From assembly GCA_964430245.1 (NCBI GenBank), contig CAYSEW010000035.1:1-24930 (forward strand): a stretch of DNA of 24,930 bases, in the 5' to 3' direction. The notes below the pieces were generated by a model. It did not search any database. It worked only from the letters and a program-made list of their open reading frames with translations, and was not told where the DNA came from. A program made the position numbers and the translations under genes. Shown here piece after piece: positions 23,821 through 24,930 of the stretch. The number at the start of each line of letters is the position of its first letter. Positions within the stretch are counted from its first letter, which is position 1. The DNA comes from CAYSEW01 sp964430245 (GTDB lineage Bacteria; Bacteroidota; Bacteroidia; Flavobacteriales_D; Parvicellaceae).

Positions 23821-23858
23821 TTAATTTAATGTTAACTCAATGTTAACAAACCTTAACA
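23821..23858. promoter_or_regulatory. Second phased TTAAC-type array, candidate PhoB/PhoP boxes
   Basis: Four hexamers read on the plus strand: TTAATT 23821, TTAACT 23832, TTAACA 23843 and TTAACA 23853, with start-to-start distances of 11, 11 and 10. Because GTTAAC is its own complement, the minus strand also shows two TTAACA hexamers 11 bases apart, pointing to the gene at 23765. The array would lie at about -45 to -82 relative to the predicted start. Confidence 0.45.
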
Positions 23859-23918
23859 CAACTCGAGAATCACATAGGTTTAATTACTAATTCTAACGGA
23901 ATAAATTGAAAAATAAAT

Positions 23919-24266
23919 TTAGTTTGGGAAAAGCTTGATTAAATAAGAATCTTCAGGATCCTTATTTGATTTGCCTTTTATAGACTTATCATTAAAACTT
24001 GTTAAGCTGAAATGTAGTTTATAATTTAAAGATGGTAAGTTATTAAATTCGAAATTGCCTTCTAAATCTGAATAAACAATTAAATCTAATTCTTTGATAT
24101 ATACCTTAACACCTACAAGTGGTTCTTTATCTGACCAATCAACTACTTTTCCTTTTATTGAAATACTGGATTTACCTTCCTTATCATTATTACCACCAGA
24201 GAAAGCAGCATAAGATGTTTGGCTGAGAATCAGAGAAAAAACAATTATATGTATCAATCTTAACAC
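23919..24266 (-). CDS. Small exported protein with carboxypeptidase-regulatory-like domain
   Basis: A 115-residue protein: signal peptide (LRLIHIIVFSLILSQTSYAA), a short Gly/Asn/Lys linker, then a single beta-sandwich domain of the carboxypeptidase-regulatory-like type (ISIKGKVVDWSDKEPLVGVK, VYSDLEGNFEFNNLPSLNYK) like the N-terminal domain of TonB receptors, but with no plug or barrel after it. Standalone copies are common in Bacteroidota and their role is unknown. No ATG is available: the frame opens at GTG 24266, with TTG 24257 as a second choice. A TAATTTTG element (complement of 24271-24278) would place transcription start at or within the GTG, favouring the TTG. Confidence 0.72.
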   Translation of the reverse strand: MLRLIHIIVFSLILSQTSYAAFSGGNNDKEGKSSISIKGKVVDWSDKEPLVGVKVYIKELDLIVYSDLEGNFEFNNLPSLNYKLHFSLTSFNDKSIKGKSNKDPEDSYLIKLFPN

Positions 24267-24411
24267 AGTACAAAATTAGATTTACATTGTGTACAGATAG
24301 TTACTACAATATTAACTATATATTAAATTCTAATAGTTTTTTAAATTATATGATTTACAGAATGATCAACTTTAGAATAATTTTCTTTTTTAATTAAATA
24401 TTTTAAACGAT

Positions 24412-24448
24412 ATTCGCAGCCGAATTAATTAAACCGGGTTTAGGACCC
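24412..24448 (+). ncRNA. Candidate rpsP leader with two small hairpins
   Basis: In a leader that is otherwise nearly all A and T, two consecutive hairpins stand out: ATTCG-CAGC-CGAAT (24412-24425) and GGGT-TTAGG-ACCC (24436-24448), ending 16 bases before the S16 start. Ribosomal protein leaders often fold to bind their own product. Whether this matches a described leader family could not be tested. Confidence 0.35.
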
Positions 24449-24464
24449 TTATAAAACTATTAAT

Positions 24465-24930
24465 ATGGCAACAAAATTAAGACTTGCAAGACACGGTAAA
24501 AAAGGAAAACCGTTTTATCACATTGTAGTAGCAGATGCTCGATCTAAAAGAGATGGTAGATACATTGAAAGAATCGGAAGCTACAATCCAAACACTAATC
24601 CAGCAATCATTGATATTAACTTTGACAGAGCTCTTGATTGGGTTATGAAAGGTGCACAACCTACTGACACTGTTAGGGCAATGCTTTCTTATAGAGGTAT
24701 TCTATATAAAAAGCATTTATTGAATGGTGTAAAGAAAGGTGCATTAACCAATGATCAAGTAGAAGAAAGATTTAATGCTTGGTTACAAGAAAAAGAAGCT
24801 AAAATTGAAGCTAAGAAAGATAAACTTTCTGCAGATGCAAAATCTGCTGCTGACAAAGCGTTATCACTTGAAAAAGAAAAAAGTGATTCCAGAGCAAAAG
24901 CATTAGCTACTGCTGCTAATGAAGCTGCTG
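24465..24930 (+). CDS. rpsP: 30S ribosomal protein S16, C-terminus beyond window
   Basis: Translated directly from the ATG at 24465; 155 codons are readable and the frame is open at the window edge. The first 80 residues are S16 (ATKLRLARHGKKGKPFYHIV, VADARSKRDGRYIERIGSYN, DRALDWVMKGAQPTDTVRAM, then LSYRGILYKKHLLNG). After that a Lys/Ala/Glu-rich helical tail begins (WLQEKEAKIEAKKDKLSADA), much longer than in E. coli S16 (82 residues) but common in Bacteroidota S16. S16 binds 16S rRNA early in 30S assembly. The gene is usually followed by rimM, which would lie outside the window. Confidence 0.95.
   Translation, partial: MATKLRLARHGKKGKPFYHIVVADARSKRDGRYIERIGSYNPNTNPAIIDINFDRALDWVMKGAQPTDTVRAMLSYRGILYKKHLLNGVKKGALTNDQVEERFNAWLQEKEAKIEAKKDKLSADAKSAADKALSLEKEKSDSRAKALATAANEAA

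Overview
The window is AT-rich, densely packed and almost entirely protein-coding. It looks like a Bacteroidota genome, most likely of the Flavobacteriales. Reasons: several promoters fit the Bacteroidota pattern (TTG, 17-23 bp, TAnnTTTG); Shine-Dalgarno sequences are largely absent; there is a long TonB-dependent receptor with an N-terminal carboxypeptidase-regulatory-like domain; a lipoprotein carries the 'TDPLSTNYNPEAEKDDGSC'-type motif; the small coiled coil-zapA-rny order is present; and S16 has a Lys/Ala-rich tail. No tRNA, rRNA, CRISPR array, insertion sequence or phage gene is visible. No gene-free stretch exceeds 300 bases; the longest is 16692-16982.

Layout. 1-3154 (minus): an M48 membrane metallopeptidase (C-terminus cut off by the window edge), lemA (overlapping it by one base) and a secreted M23 peptidase. 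3237-5476 (plus): a promoter, a small coiled-coil protein, zapA and rny (RNase Y), a division/RNA-decay operon. 5504-10239 (plus): a compact surface-polysaccharide cluster with a WbpP-like UDP-GlcNAc 4-epimerase, a short SDR reductase, a GT4 glycosyltransferase, a carbohydrate sulfotransferase and a Wzx-type flippase. 10412-13273: an ECF sigma factor tightly coupled to a single-pass membrane protein that may be its anti-sigma factor, then a small secreted protein. 13321-15258: a fatty acid hydroxylase/sterol desaturase family enzyme, and on the minus strand a TM-anchored Ig-like protein overlapping a putative small beta-barrel protein. 15364-15996: a NUDIX CoA pyrophosphatase.

15993-23304 is the most interesting part. 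A PhoB/PhoP-type response regulator faces a divergent row of a beta-helix lipoprotein, a TonB-dependent receptor and a Na+/phosphate cotransporter with a PhoU-like tail. The intergenic region holds a helically phased array of TTAAC-type hexamers resembling PhoP boxes, and a second array lies at 23821-23858 upstream of a YwqK-repeat protein. A perfect 15-bp terminator hairpin separates the lipoprotein gene from the receptor gene, which has no visible promoter of its own and so probably depends on read-through. I infer a phosphate (or phosphorylated compound) uptake route in which the TonB receptor crosses the outer membrane and the cotransporter crosses the inner membrane. The substrate assignment is inference.

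The right end holds two small exported proteins on the minus strand and the start of rpsP (S16), preceded by a leader with two small hairpins. At least five of the 25 genes appear to start at TTG, and several neighbouring genes overlap or abut.
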